A DNA stretch of 64,000 nt from Arctic95D-9 sp035967665 (GTDB lineage: Bacteria > Verrucomicrobiota > Verrucomicrobiia > Verrucomicrobiales > DEV007): contig JAYWLB010000113.1 in assembly GCA_035967665.1 (NCBI GenBank), positions 62,001-126,000 of the forward strand, read 5' to 3'. Made by a program: the position numbers and the translations under genes. A model generated the notes under the pieces. It had not been told where the DNA came from. It saw only the letters and a list, made by a program, of their open reading frames with translations, and searched no databases. Positions 54,773 to 63,122 of this stretch are shown here, piece after piece. Position 1 is the stretch's first letter, and every line of letters starts with the position of its first letter.

Positions 54773-55159
54773 ATGGAGAAAACTGACATAGAGGGCCGGG
54801 CTGAGCTGGAGGAGTTGGTCGCTGATTTTTACTCGAAGGTGAGGGAGGATCCTCTGATCGGTCCCGTCTTCGATGAGGTCGCGAAGGTGGACTGGAGTTC
54901 TCATATCCCCAAAATCGTTGATTTCTGGGAGACTGTTCTTTTCCGGACGGGGAGCTACAAGGGCAGTCCGCTTCATCCCCATTTATCTCTCAGTAAGATG
55001 ACAGAGATGAGCCGCGAGCGTTTTCAGCGATGGGTTGAGCTGTTTTTCGAAACGGTTGACAGCCATTTCGCGGGTGAGAATGCCGATCATCTGAAGCGGG
55101 TCGCGGCAGATATGGCGGAGGTCATGCAACGCAGGATTGAAGAGTTTTCGGCTCTTTAG
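54773..55159 (+). CDS. truncated haemoglobin, group III-like
   Basis: The 128-residue cytosolic protein has VADFYSKVREDPLIGPVF, WSSHIPKIVDFWETVLF with B/CD-helix aromatic residues, HPHLSL and a proximal-histidine region near SHFAGENADHL. These match group III (trHbP) truncated globins, which bind haem and handle O2, NO or peroxide. The ATG at 54773 is preferred to a TTG three codons earlier. Its 3' end is followed 28 bp later by the GH16 gene, and the two may be co-transcribed, an unusual pairing. Confidence 0.85.
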   Translation: MEKTDIEGRAELEELVADFYSKVREDPLIGPVFDEVAKVDWSSHIPKIVDFWETVLFRTGSYKGSPLHPHLSLSKMTEMSRERFQRWVELFFETVDSHFAGENADHLKRVAADMAEVMQRRIEEFSAL

Positions 55160-55187
55160 AAGATTGGTCTTTCCATACGTGCCTCTT

Positions 55188-57104
55188 ATGCGCGATGGTT
55201 TGCGTGTTATGCGATGCACCTGTCTTTCCTCTTTCCTGCAGAGTTTCCTGTCATCGCTCTCTTTACCCTGTTTGGGAATTTTTGTCTTGTCAGGGTGGTG
55301 TTTGGTTTCATCGGCTGAGGCGGACGAATCGATTTCCTACGAAACTTTCAAGAGCAGTTCCGAAGAAGTCGAGACAGGGATTCTCCCCGACGGGGCCTTG
55401 GAAGTTAAGTTGGTAGCGGGAGCGAAAAGTTCTCCCGGCGCGATTGTGAAGCCGGATTCCGGTGAGAGCTGGGACTTTTCCCGATACAGTCGGATCGAAG
55501 CGGTGATACAGAATACGGGAGGTTCCGCCTTACCCGTTTCCCTGCGGGTCGACAATAAAGGGCACTGGAAAGAGGCTCCGTGGAGCAATGAGTCTATCCG
55601 ACTGGATCCGGGACAGACGGGGACCGTGGTTGTCGTTTTCGGATACTCCTACGGGATGAAGCCCTCTTTCACTTTGGATCGCTCAAAGGTAACTCAGCTT
55701 CTCTTTTTTGCTCCGGGTGCGGAGCAGAGTCGTCGCTTTGTCGTGAGATCCATCACGGTGGCCGGTGAGCCCGGAGAGACGCCTGAACAATGGAAAAATC
55801 AATCCAGCGTCATCCCGGAAGGGGGCATTCTGTTGGGGCCTGATTCACCTGTGGAATCGTCTCTTCAACTTTCCAGTTTCAACGGTGCCGCGGTTACTTC
55901 CCCGGAATCGGGTGACCGGCTGCAGATTCAATTCACCGGTGCGTCGCAGCAAGTCAATTTTCGACCGCTTCCGGGAAAGTGGGATCTCCGCGTGGCCAAT
56001 CGTCTCGCGGTGGAGATTAGCAATTCCGGTGCGGAAACGGTTTGGCCGGGGATACGGATTGAGAGCCCGGGCGGATCGACCTCCATCGCTCGTTTGGAAG
56101 GCCCTCTGCCTGCCGGTGAAAAGGCGGTAGTGATTGTCCCGTTTTCGACGGCGACTCCATGGGTGGTTGATTTGTCTGAGAAATCCGAAGCGGGGAAGCA
56201 GTCTCTTGATTCGGGAACGAATTGGGTGAGTAAAGAGGCCACCTCCGTGACCTTTTTATCGGGAGAGAAGGAGGGAATTCAGGAATTTGAGGTCAGCAAA
56301 ATTGAGGCGATCGCTTCACCGGCAGTTTTTCCTGATTGGATCGGGAATCGGCCACCGGTGGAGGGCGACTGGGTTCAGACTTTGAATGAGGAGTTCGAGG
56401 AGCCGGTTCTCAATGAATCGATCTGGAATCCGGCTGCTGCGAATCACTGGGACAAGGGAAGCGGGTTCAGTCGTGACAATGTCATCGTCGCCGACGGAGT
56501 GGCCCGCCTCCGCTTCGAGCACCGGACTTCACGTCACAATGACCAGCCGGATGGCGAAGAGAAGGGTTACACGACAGGATTCCTCGATACCTTCGGAAAA
56601 TGGACACAGCGCTACGGATATTTCGAGGCCCGGATGAAACTGCCCGATGCTCCGGGGCTTTGGCCTGCTTTCTGGATGATGCCGGATCGCGGTCCTGAGA
56701 CTGCTCCCCGGTGGAAGCGGGAGCAGACCACGAACGGAGGGATGGAGTTCGATATCATGGAATACCTGTCAGGGTGGGGACCCTATCGCTACAACGTTGC
56801 TTTTCACTGGGACGGTTATGGGAAGGGGCATCTTCATGCGGGGACTTCCGGAATCTATTTTCAAACGGATGAAGAGGGCTTTTTCACGACAGGGCTGCTC
56901 TGGTTACCGGGGAAGGCCGTCTACTATTGCAATGGCGCAGAAGTTGGGCGCTGGGAGTCGGAGCGCATCTCGTCGGTTCCGTCGATTCTGATGTTTACCC
57001 ACGTAAGCGGTGGTTGGGACAATGAGCCAATCGAAAACGCTCAGCTTCCCTGCGATTTCGTGATCGACTACGTGCGTTGCTGGCAACGACGCGACCTCGA
57101 GTGA
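55188..57104 (+). CDS. exported GH16-family glycoside hydrolase with N-terminal beta domains
   Basis: The 638-residue protein begins with a signal/anchor (LSLPCLGIFVLSGWCLVSSAEA), then two beta-rich modules (about 45-370) with no obvious motif, then a GH16 catalytic domain (about 385-638). The catalytic signature E-x-D-x-x-E appears as MEFDIMEYL, with substrate-binding aromatic stretches LWPAFWMMPD and ending DYVRCWQRR. GH16 enzymes cut beta-1,3/1,4 glucans and galactans such as laminarin, agar, porphyran and carrageenan. ATG 55188 is chosen; 55209 is nearly as good. It precedes a small LamG-like gene. Confidence 0.88.
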   Translation: MRDGLRVMRCTCLSSFLQSFLSSLSLPCLGIFVLSGWCLVSSAEADESISYETFKSSSEEVETGILPDGALEVKLVAGAKSSPGAIVKPDSGESWDFSRYSRIEAVIQNTGGSALPVSLRVDNKGHWKEAPWSNESIRLDPGQTGTVVVVFGYSYGMKPSFTLDRSKVTQLLFFAPGAEQSRRFVVRSITVAGEPGETPEQWKNQSSVIPEGGILLGPDSPVESSLQLSSFNGAAVTSPESGDRLQIQFTGASQQVNFRPLPGKWDLRVANRLAVEISNSGAETVWPGIRIESPGGSTSIARLEGPLPAGEKAVVIVPFSTATPWVVDLSEKSEAGKQSLDSGTNWVSKEATSVTFLSGEKEGIQEFEVSKIEAIASPAVFPDWIGNRPPVEGDWVQTLNEEFEEPVLNESIWNPAAANHWDKGSGFSRDNVIVADGVARLRFEHRTSRHNDQPDGEEKGYTTGFLDTFGKWTQRYGYFEARMKLPDAPGLWPAFWMMPDRGPETAPRWKREQTTNGGMEFDIMEYLSGWGPYRYNVAFHWDGYGKGHLHAGTSGIYFQTDEEGFFTTGLLWLPGKAVYYCNGAEVGRWESERISSVPSILMFTHVSGGWDNEPIENAQLPCDFVIDYVRCWQRRDLE

Positions 57105-57172
57105 ACCTGAATGCGTCTTTGAAAAGGTGGTTTCGAGGTAGTAAAAGAGGGGAGTTTTCCCTATCTAAAAGC

Positions 57173-57844
57173 ATGAAAATCCCGTTCCGCAATTTCTCCG
57201 CCGGCAGCGTTATCGCCGTCCTTCTTTGCTTCGCAATCGTTCACGGTGAGGAGGGGAAACCGAAGTCCAATTTGTTCGAAAAAACGAAGCTGGTTTACGA
57301 AGATGATTTCGACGGGGAATTGAATTTGGATTTCTGGGAGGTACGTCAGGCCACGACCTGGAAGATCGAAGACGGGATTTTAAAAGGAAGCGAGTCCTCG
57401 AAGGCGTTTCAGGCGAAGAAGATCGCAGCCAATGACAAAGGGCACGCAGGTTTCAAACCGGTGATTTGGCTGAAGCAGGTTCCTGAGAATTTCGTATGCG
57501 AGATGCGGGTTCGCTACGGGGCTGAGCAGCACAATTCGAAGTTTCCTATTTTTGATGTAGGCCATCACATTCACACGATTCACCTGGGAAAAACGCTCAC
57601 GACTCTCACGATCCTCAAGGATCAGGAGAAGCTCAAAGTCGAGAAGCCGCTCATGCCGCTAAACGAATGGGCTGAAGTTACAATTGCTTTGAAGAAAGGC
57701 GTCATGCACTTCACGGTGAACGGCGAGAGGCACGTTTTTGAAAGCGATTTGATTGATATGACGGGGCACAGCCAAATCGACTTCAAGGGAATCAATTTCG
57801 GCACCTGTGATATCGATTACGTTAAGGTCTGGGAGGGGCTCTAA
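57173..57844 (+). CDS. small exported LamG/DUF1080-like protein
   Basis: The 223-residue protein has a signal peptide (AGSVIAVLLCFAIVHGEE) and a single beta-sandwich domain with LVYEDDFDGELNLDFWEVRQ, KIEDGILKGSE, VPENFVCEMRVRYG and HFTVNGERHVFES. It is a paralogue of the protein at 37836 in layout and strand order (both with a DDF...W start). The role is not established; carbohydrate binding or hydrolysis near the GH16 enzyme is plausible. ATG 57173 begins the signal peptide; the earlier frame to 57077 overlaps GH16. Confidence 0.72.
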   Translation: MKIPFRNFSAGSVIAVLLCFAIVHGEEGKPKSNLFEKTKLVYEDDFDGELNLDFWEVRQATTWKIEDGILKGSESSKAFQAKKIAANDKGHAGFKPVIWLKQVPENFVCEMRVRYGAEQHNSKFPIFDVGHHIHTIHLGKTLTTLTILKDQEKLKVEKPLMPLNEWAEVTIALKKGVMHFTVNGERHVFESDLIDMTGHSQIDFKGINFGTCDIDYVKVWEGL

Positions 57845-57964
57845 CTCCGCGGCCTGATTCGATTGATCGTTACTTTTCAGGGAGTTATCTAAATCGGCTG
57901 AAAAATTGTCTAATTGAGAAAACTCCGTTTTGATCTGGCCTCGATTCTGCTCTAGTCTCTGCCA

Positions 57965-59380
57965 ATGGCAGACCAATACCGACACACGAAGATAATTGCA
58001 ACGCTTGGGCCCGCAACCGAGTCCAAGGAAATGCTTTCTAAGTTGATTCTGGGCGGAGTGGACATTCTGCGCCTGAATATGGCTCATGCTTCGCACAAGT
58101 GGGTCGAGGATGCGATGTGGTATATTCGCGAAGCATCGACGGAGGTTGGACGTCATGTCGCAGTGATGATGGATGTCAAAGGTCCTGAAATCCGGACGGG
58201 TGAGGTCGAAGCCCCTATCCAACTGGGGGCCGGTGACGTGATTGAATTTTACACCAAAAAAGGGGAACCAACCGGCGATGTTCCTGCTGTCACGGTCAAT
58301 TACGCAGGGCTTCCCGGCGAGTTGAAGGCGGGTGATGTCGTCCTCGTCGACAGCGGCCTTATTCAGTTAAAGGTGCTGAGCAGCGAAGACGGCAAGTCTC
58401 GTTTTGAGGTGCTTACTCCGGGAAGTCTCGGTTCCCGGCGGCATATCAATCTACCGGGGATTCAGGTGAATCTGCCTGCGCTCACGGAAAAGGACGAAAA
58501 TGATCTGCGAGCCGGTGTTGCTGCCGGAATCGATTTTGTAGCGCTCTCGTTTGTGCGGGAAGCCGAGGATGTGAGAACGCTCCGGGCGTTTCTGGACGGC
58601 CTCGGTTCAAAGGCGCGAATCATTGCCAAGATTGAAGATCAGGCCGGGGTTCGCAATATGAAGGCGATTACCCGGGAGGCTGACGGAATTATGGTGGCCC
58701 GCGGTGATCTCGGGGTGGAAATCGATTATCACAAGCTCCCGCTTGTCCAATCCGAGCTGATCCAGGCCTGCCAGGCGGAGGGCAAACCCGTCATCGTTGC
58801 TACTCACATGCTTGAATCGATGATCACGTCGCCAATGCCGACCCGGGCTGAGGTTTCGGATGTTTCCCATGCAGTACGTGAGCAGGCCGATGCGGTGATG
58901 CTGTCCGGGGAGACGACGACCGGAGCGTATCCGCTGGAGTCGGTTGAGGTTTTCAAGAACATCATCGAAAGCATTGAGCCCTCGGTGAACCGCCCTTTGA
59001 ATCAGACGATCACATTGAAAACACCGAAGGCGAAAATGCTTCGATCGGCAGCCTTTCTCGCACGTGATCTGGGCGATTCCGGGATAGTCGTTTTCACGAG
59101 GAGCGGGTTTCTTCCCTATGTCCTCGGTGCGCTTCGCCCCTCCGGAGTGCCTATTTATGCCTTTACCGACGTAGAGCACATTTTCCGTCAGTTGCTCCTG
59201 CCCTGGGGAGTTGAGCCCTTTTTGATTGAATTTGCCGATGATCCTGAGGTCACGATTCAGACATCGATGAGAGTTCTCAGGGAGAAAGGCTGGACGAAAG
59301 AAGGGCAGTGGCTCGCAGTGATTACCAATGCTCTCGCAAGTGACAAGATCATCGACACGCTTCAGTTGCGTCAGGTCTAG
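57965..59380 (+). CDS. pyk: pyruvate kinase
   Basis: The 471-residue cytosolic enzyme converts phosphoenolpyruvate and ADP to pyruvate and ATP. Normal length and order: N-terminal TKIIATLGPAT, barrel with MDVKGPEIRTGE, IIAKIEDQAG (catalytic Lys), MVARGDLGVE (metal Glu/Asp), PTRAEVSDV, DAVMLSGETTTGAYP, then the allosteric C-terminal domain. Differences from the usual motif: R36-L-N38-M-A40-H41 has Ala where most enzymes have the Ser that ligates K+, and ATHMLESM replaces ATQMLESM. Start at 57965 (ATG). Monocistronic in appearance and convergent with MscS. Confidence 0.96.
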   Translation: MADQYRHTKIIATLGPATESKEMLSKLILGGVDILRLNMAHASHKWVEDAMWYIREASTEVGRHVAVMMDVKGPEIRTGEVEAPIQLGAGDVIEFYTKKGEPTGDVPAVTVNYAGLPGELKAGDVVLVDSGLIQLKVLSSEDGKSRFEVLTPGSLGSRRHINLPGIQVNLPALTEKDENDLRAGVAAGIDFVALSFVREAEDVRTLRAFLDGLGSKARIIAKIEDQAGVRNMKAITREADGIMVARGDLGVEIDYHKLPLVQSELIQACQAEGKPVIVATHMLESMITSPMPTRAEVSDVSHAVREQADAVMLSGETTTGAYPLESVEVFKNIIESIEPSVNRPLNQTITLKTPKAKMLRSAAFLARDLGDSGIVVFTRSGFLPYVLGALRPSGVPIYAFTDVEHIFRQLLLPWGVEPFLIEFADDPEVTIQTSMRVLREKGWTKEGQWLAVITNALASDKIIDTLQLRQV

Positions 59381-59404
59381 GCACGAGCCTTCTCCGGATC
59401 ACTT

Positions 59405-61174
59405 TCAATCTGAGTTTATTTTCCCGGGAAGACGGGGCTCCGACTCAGGGAGGTGAATCGTCTGAGTAGGGAAGGCAAAGTCGATCTCCAGTTCGGCGAA
59501 TTTCTCCATGATTCGCAAATTGATTTCCTGACTGTGCTCGGTGTAGGCCCAGAAGTCAGCGGAGGCATACCAGTAGAGAACCCGAATCACGAGAGCGCTG
59601 TCGGCGAATTCCTCAAAGAAAACACGGGGAAGGTTGCTGTCCCCTTCAAATTGCGGGTGAATCTCTTTCGCGATTTCGGGATCTTTGAGAATGGCGTGGA
59701 GGGAGCGAATGGCTTCGCGAATCTGCTCGGGTTTGGTGTCGTAAGTGATTCCGAGTTGAATGTCCCTGCGAATCGAAGGGCGACGGCCGATATTTTCGAC
59801 ACAGTGATTCGTGATCGCCCCGTTTGGAACGGAAACGAGGTGTCCGTCCTTTGTTCTCAGTCTCGTGGAGCGGAACCCGATTCCTTCGACGACTCCGTCG
59901 TAGCCTTCAAAGATGATGCGTTCACCGACCTGGAAGGGGCCGTCGAGAAAGATTGTGACGCCACCGAAGAGGTTTTTGATGAGGTCCTGTGCCGCGAAGG
60001 AGATAGCGAGCCCGGCGAGTCCGAATCCCGCGAGAATCGGAGTTACGAAATTGAGTATATCAATCGATGCGGCCACGTAAATAATCGCCCAGACGATAAT
60101 GATCAGTTTCAGCGTCTTCCGGACGAGAGGGACGAGCATGTCGTCAAATGTGGTCTCCGTGGAGGTCGTGTATCGATCCCAGAGGTTGGTTAGGAAATTC
60201 ACTGTAGCCCACGCTGTCCAGGTAATGCCGACGGTGAGAACGAGGCGCCCTGCGAGTAGGAGCACCGCGAGTGCGGTACCGATGATTCCCATCCACTTGA
60301 GCATGAGTATGAAGGAAACGGCACCGAGTATGAGAGAAAACGGCCTTGCTACCCTGCGCCGCTCATCGTGGGCATGAACTTTTTCAAATCGACTTGAGCC
60401 TAACTTGATCAGTGCTGCGAATACCACGGTTCCGAGCCAGTAGGTGGCTACTGACAAAAGGAGAATGAGGGTGATGAGAATCCACTGCCACACTTCCATT
60501 CCGAGAAAGAATCCGCGTTTTGTCCAATCGGGAACCCGGCTGCGAATGATGTCAGCAAGCGGGGTTTCCTTTTCGTCTTCGAATGAGATTACGCCGATTT
60601 CCTCGAGCCAACCGAAGAGAGGGTTGATCGCTTCGATCGATTCAGCATTGAAACGCCAGCCCAGCTCGGGATCGTTTGCGAGGATGAGTGAACCCGGTGG
60701 CGGTGACTCCGGATTTCTGACTTTGATCCCAAATTGCAGTCTGGCTCCCTCTTTCGGGTTGTCGGGGAACAGTTCGAATCGCTCGAGCCGCTCCTCGGCC
60801 GTTTCTTCCGAATCCGGGGTGATGACAGCGGGATCCATTTCCCCGAGCCTGTTCAATACCTGCTTCAAACGGAGGGCCGCGTCGCGTCGCGCATCTCCCG
60901 CACTTTTGGGTATTTCCAGAGTTTTGAAAACCTTTTCCCATTGCTGCTCATCATCGGAGCCTTCGGCCGCCTCGACTGCTTTGAGAAAAGTTGTCAAGGT
61001 CGCCCTGGGACTGATGAGGTCAGGGTCTACCTCGCTTTCGGGCGCGGGCTCTTTGTCAGAGTCACCGTTGGGAACCGTTGTTTGAGCTGGCAGAAGGACT
61101 GGCCAGAGAGCGAGAAACAAGATAGCAACCCGGAGCAACGATCTGCGAAGAGGGCTGCACAACATATACTCCAT
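59405..61174 (-). CDS. MscS-family mechanosensitive channel with N-terminal periplasmic domain
   Basis: The 589-residue protein has a signal peptide (ILFLALWPVLLPAQTTV), a periplasmic helical domain (about 35-215), transmembrane segments at about 225-390, the MscS pore helix (GFGLAGLAISFAAQDLIKNLFGG) and the cytosolic beta domain (FQVGERIIFEGYDGVVEGIGFRSTRL, VSVPNGAI). It likely protects the cell under osmotic downshift. Two possible starts, 61174 and 61165, differ by three residues. Upstream is a divergent-free region; downstream it converges with pyk. Confidence 0.92.
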   Translation of the reverse strand: MEYMLCSPLRRSLLRVAILFLALWPVLLPAQTTVPNGDSDKEPAPESEVDPDLISPRATLTTFLKAVEAAEGSDDEQQWEKVFKTLEIPKSAGDARRDAALRLKQVLNRLGEMDPAVITPDSEETAEERLERFELFPDNPKEGARLQFGIKVRNPESPPPGSLILANDPELGWRFNAESIEAINPLFGWLEEIGVISFEDEKETPLADIIRSRVPDWTKRGFFLGMEVWQWILITLILLLSVATYWLGTVVFAALIKLGSSRFEKVHAHDERRRVARPFSLILGAVSFILMLKWMGIIGTALAVLLLAGRLVLTVGITWTAWATVNFLTNLWDRYTTSTETTFDDMLVPLVRKTLKLIIIVWAIIYVAASIDILNFVTPILAGFGLAGLAISFAAQDLIKNLFGGVTIFLDGPFQVGERIIFEGYDGVVEGIGFRSTRLRTKDGHLVSVPNGAITNHCVENIGRRPSIRRDIQLGITYDTKPEQIREAIRSLHAILKDPEIAKEIHPQFEGDSNLPRVFFEEFADSALVIRVLYWYASADFWAYTEHSQEINLRIMEKFAELEIDFAFPTQTIHLPESEPRLPGKINSD

Positions 61175-61294
61175 GGAATATATCTTTAGGGTGTCAGTGA
61201 GTATAGATCAATCCTGAAAACTGAATATACTCCCATCAACGGTTATAGAGATCAGCCCATCAGCACTGCGTCATTGTCAATCCCAGTGGATATA

Positions 61295-61927
61295 CTAAAT
61301 TCCCTCCCGGTTTTTGGCGATGTGATAGTAGCTCCAGAGCAATCTCGCAGCGACGGACCTCCAGGGGCGCCAGTTCTCGGCGAGTGCCTCGAGTTCCTTA
61401 GCACCGGGGCGGGTTTCGAGATCGAAAATGATTCGGGCCGATTCCTGTAAGGCGAGATCTCCGGTCGCAAAGGCGTCGGCGCGACCGAGGGCGAACTTGA
61501 GGTAGATGTCGGCGCTCCACTGACCGATTCCGAGTACCGCGGTGAGCGCATTCGACACTTCGTCGTCGCTCATTTCCCTGAAGCGGGCGTAGGGAAGGTC
61601 GGCTTCGGCGAGGGCCCGCGCGTAGCGGACCTTTGGTCGTGACATACCTGTCGCGCGGAGATCGTCATCGCTTAGAGTCATCAGCCGCGTTGCATCGTAG
61701 GCTCCAATTGATTTCATTTTCTCTTTGATCGACTTTGCTGAGGCAACGGAGAGCTGCTGGCTGATGATGGCATCGAGGAGGGTCGCGAATCCTTCCGGGT
61801 GAAGGCGCAGCGGAAGGGGGCCTGTTTCCCCGTAGGCCCGGGCAAATCGCGGCTCGACTTTTGCGAGATGGCTCATGCCCCGTTCAAGATCCGCAGAACA
61901 GGTGATAACGTTAAAACTGTCGGGCAT
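61295..61927 (-). CDS. DNA-3-methyladenine glycosylase II-like (HhH-GPD, AlkA-like)
   Basis: The 210-residue protein removes alkylated bases from DNA, opening base-excision repair. It has the HhH-GPD fold: LLDAIISQQLSVASAKSI helix, a helix-hairpin-helix in LTAVLGIGQWSADIYLKFALGR, and catalytic Asp in AFATGDLALQ. Without the N-terminal beta domain of E. coli AlkA it is close to the shorter AlkA-like enzymes of PVC and Actinobacteria. No iron-sulfur cysteine cluster is present. On the same strand as the MscS gene, 120 bp upstream of it. Confidence 0.9.
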   Translation of the reverse strand: MPDSFNVITCSADLERGMSHLAKVEPRFARAYGETGPLPLRLHPEGFATLLDAIISQQLSVASAKSIKEKMKSIGAYDATRLMTLSDDDLRATGMSRPKVRYARALAEADLPYARFREMSDDEVSNALTAVLGIGQWSADIYLKFALGRADAFATGDLALQESARIIFDLETRPGAKELEALAENWRPWRSVAARLLWSYYHIAKNREGI

Positions 61928-61945
61928 TCGGCGGGATCGTGGGTT

Positions 61946-62884
61946 TCAGGATGCGGGGGCAAGATGTTGATCATACCAGTCTGCGAATTTGGGCAGGTCA
62001 AAAATCATCGTGAGCCAGCCGTGGCCTTTGCCTTTCCGAATTTGCAGATCGATGCGATCTTCGAGCCCGAGTTCAGTCGCTTTCTCAAGAAATCGCAGAG
62101 ACTGGTCGAGAGGCACGAGGGTGTCGGCGTCACCGTGGATGATACGAATGGGGGGCAGCCCCGGATTGAGTTGGTGGATCGGGGAGAGTTCATGGGCGAC
62201 TTCCTTCCACCGGGGCATGTCTGCCTTCGGGATGCGCTTGCGGTCGTCCGGCTTCGGAGTGAAGCCGAAGCCTTTCACATAACTCGTGGGAGGGCCACCA
62301 TCTCCGGGATTCTGAGTGGAGGGGCCGAGGTCAACGAGATCGGTAACCGGGAAAAATACCGCTGCCGCCTGCACCGCGCTGGATTCGAGATCAATCGCCC
62401 CGGAAGCGCCCGCTTTTTCCGGTTCACCGCCGCGTGTTGCGAGCATTAGAGAGAGGTGGCCGCCGGAGCTGCCGCCGCTCACGCCGAAGCGGTCTTTTTC
62501 GATGCCGTAGTTTGCGGAATGGAAGCGGATATGACGAACCGCCCGGTTCAGGTCCTCCACGATTTCTGTGACGGTGGCCTTCGGTTGAGAGAGATGTCGC
62601 ACCGCGAAAACGGTGTACCCGCGACGGAGCAGCGGGGCGGTTATCCATCGGTGAAACGGCCCTTCTTTCGATTTCCAACTGCCGCTCACCATGATGAGAA
62701 TGGCCGCTCCGTTTTGTTTTCGCGGTGTCAGGACGTCATAACTGAGTTGCACCCCGTTTCGACTCGTGTAGCCAATGTTGTCCTGCCTTTCGATAGAGGG
62801 AAAATAATACAGGCAGGTTGCTGCGATGAGCACGAGCAGGGCGAGGGCGGACCAGCCGAGAAACTTAAGGATTCGTCGTATCAT
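61946..62884 (-). CDS. membrane-anchored alpha/beta hydrolase
   Basis: The 312-residue protein starts at ATG 62884 with an uncleaved-looking anchor (LGWSALALLVLIAATCLYYF, about 8-27) and a periplasmic hydrolase domain with nucleophile Ser in VSGGSSGGH and His in GKGHGW; GDADTLVP gives the acid. It lacks the HGGG oxyanion motif and has VSGSWKS at that position. An esterase of unknown substrate. The glycosylase gene starts 18 bp downstream on the same strand, so they may share a transcript. Confidence 0.8.
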   Translation of the reverse strand: MIRRILKFLGWSALALLVLIAATCLYYFPSIERQDNIGYTSRNGVQLSYDVLTPRKQNGAAILIMVSGSWKSKEGPFHRWITAPLLRRGYTVFAVRHLSQPKATVTEIVEDLNRAVRHIRFHSANYGIEKDRFGVSGGSSGGHLSLMLATRGGEPEKAGASGAIDLESSAVQAAAVFFPVTDLVDLGPSTQNPGDGGPPTSYVKGFGFTPKPDDRKRIPKADMPRWKEVAHELSPIHQLNPGLPPIRIIHGDADTLVPLDQSLRFLEKATELGLEDRIDLQIRKGKGHGWLTMIFDLPKFADWYDQHLAPAS

Positions 62885-63122
62885 TCTATCAGGGAGCAGG
62901 TCGGGAAAAGCCGGGGGGTGGTAACTTTCACAAGCTCCGGACGTAGAATGTTCAGAGAGAAGGGCCATGAGTCGAGTAAAATCTCAGGTCGTCATATCTG
63001 TTGCGGCAAGGAGACGCTAATAAGGTGTCCTTCAACGGTTGCATGATCCGGACGTATGGGCGAAAACAAGGTTCAATCGGGAGACGGCATTAGTTCGATT
63101 CCCGATCTAACCGGACAACATC

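Noticed and set aside
55265..55273. ACCCTGTTT near the GH16 start
   Set aside because: No matching left arm at the required spacing.
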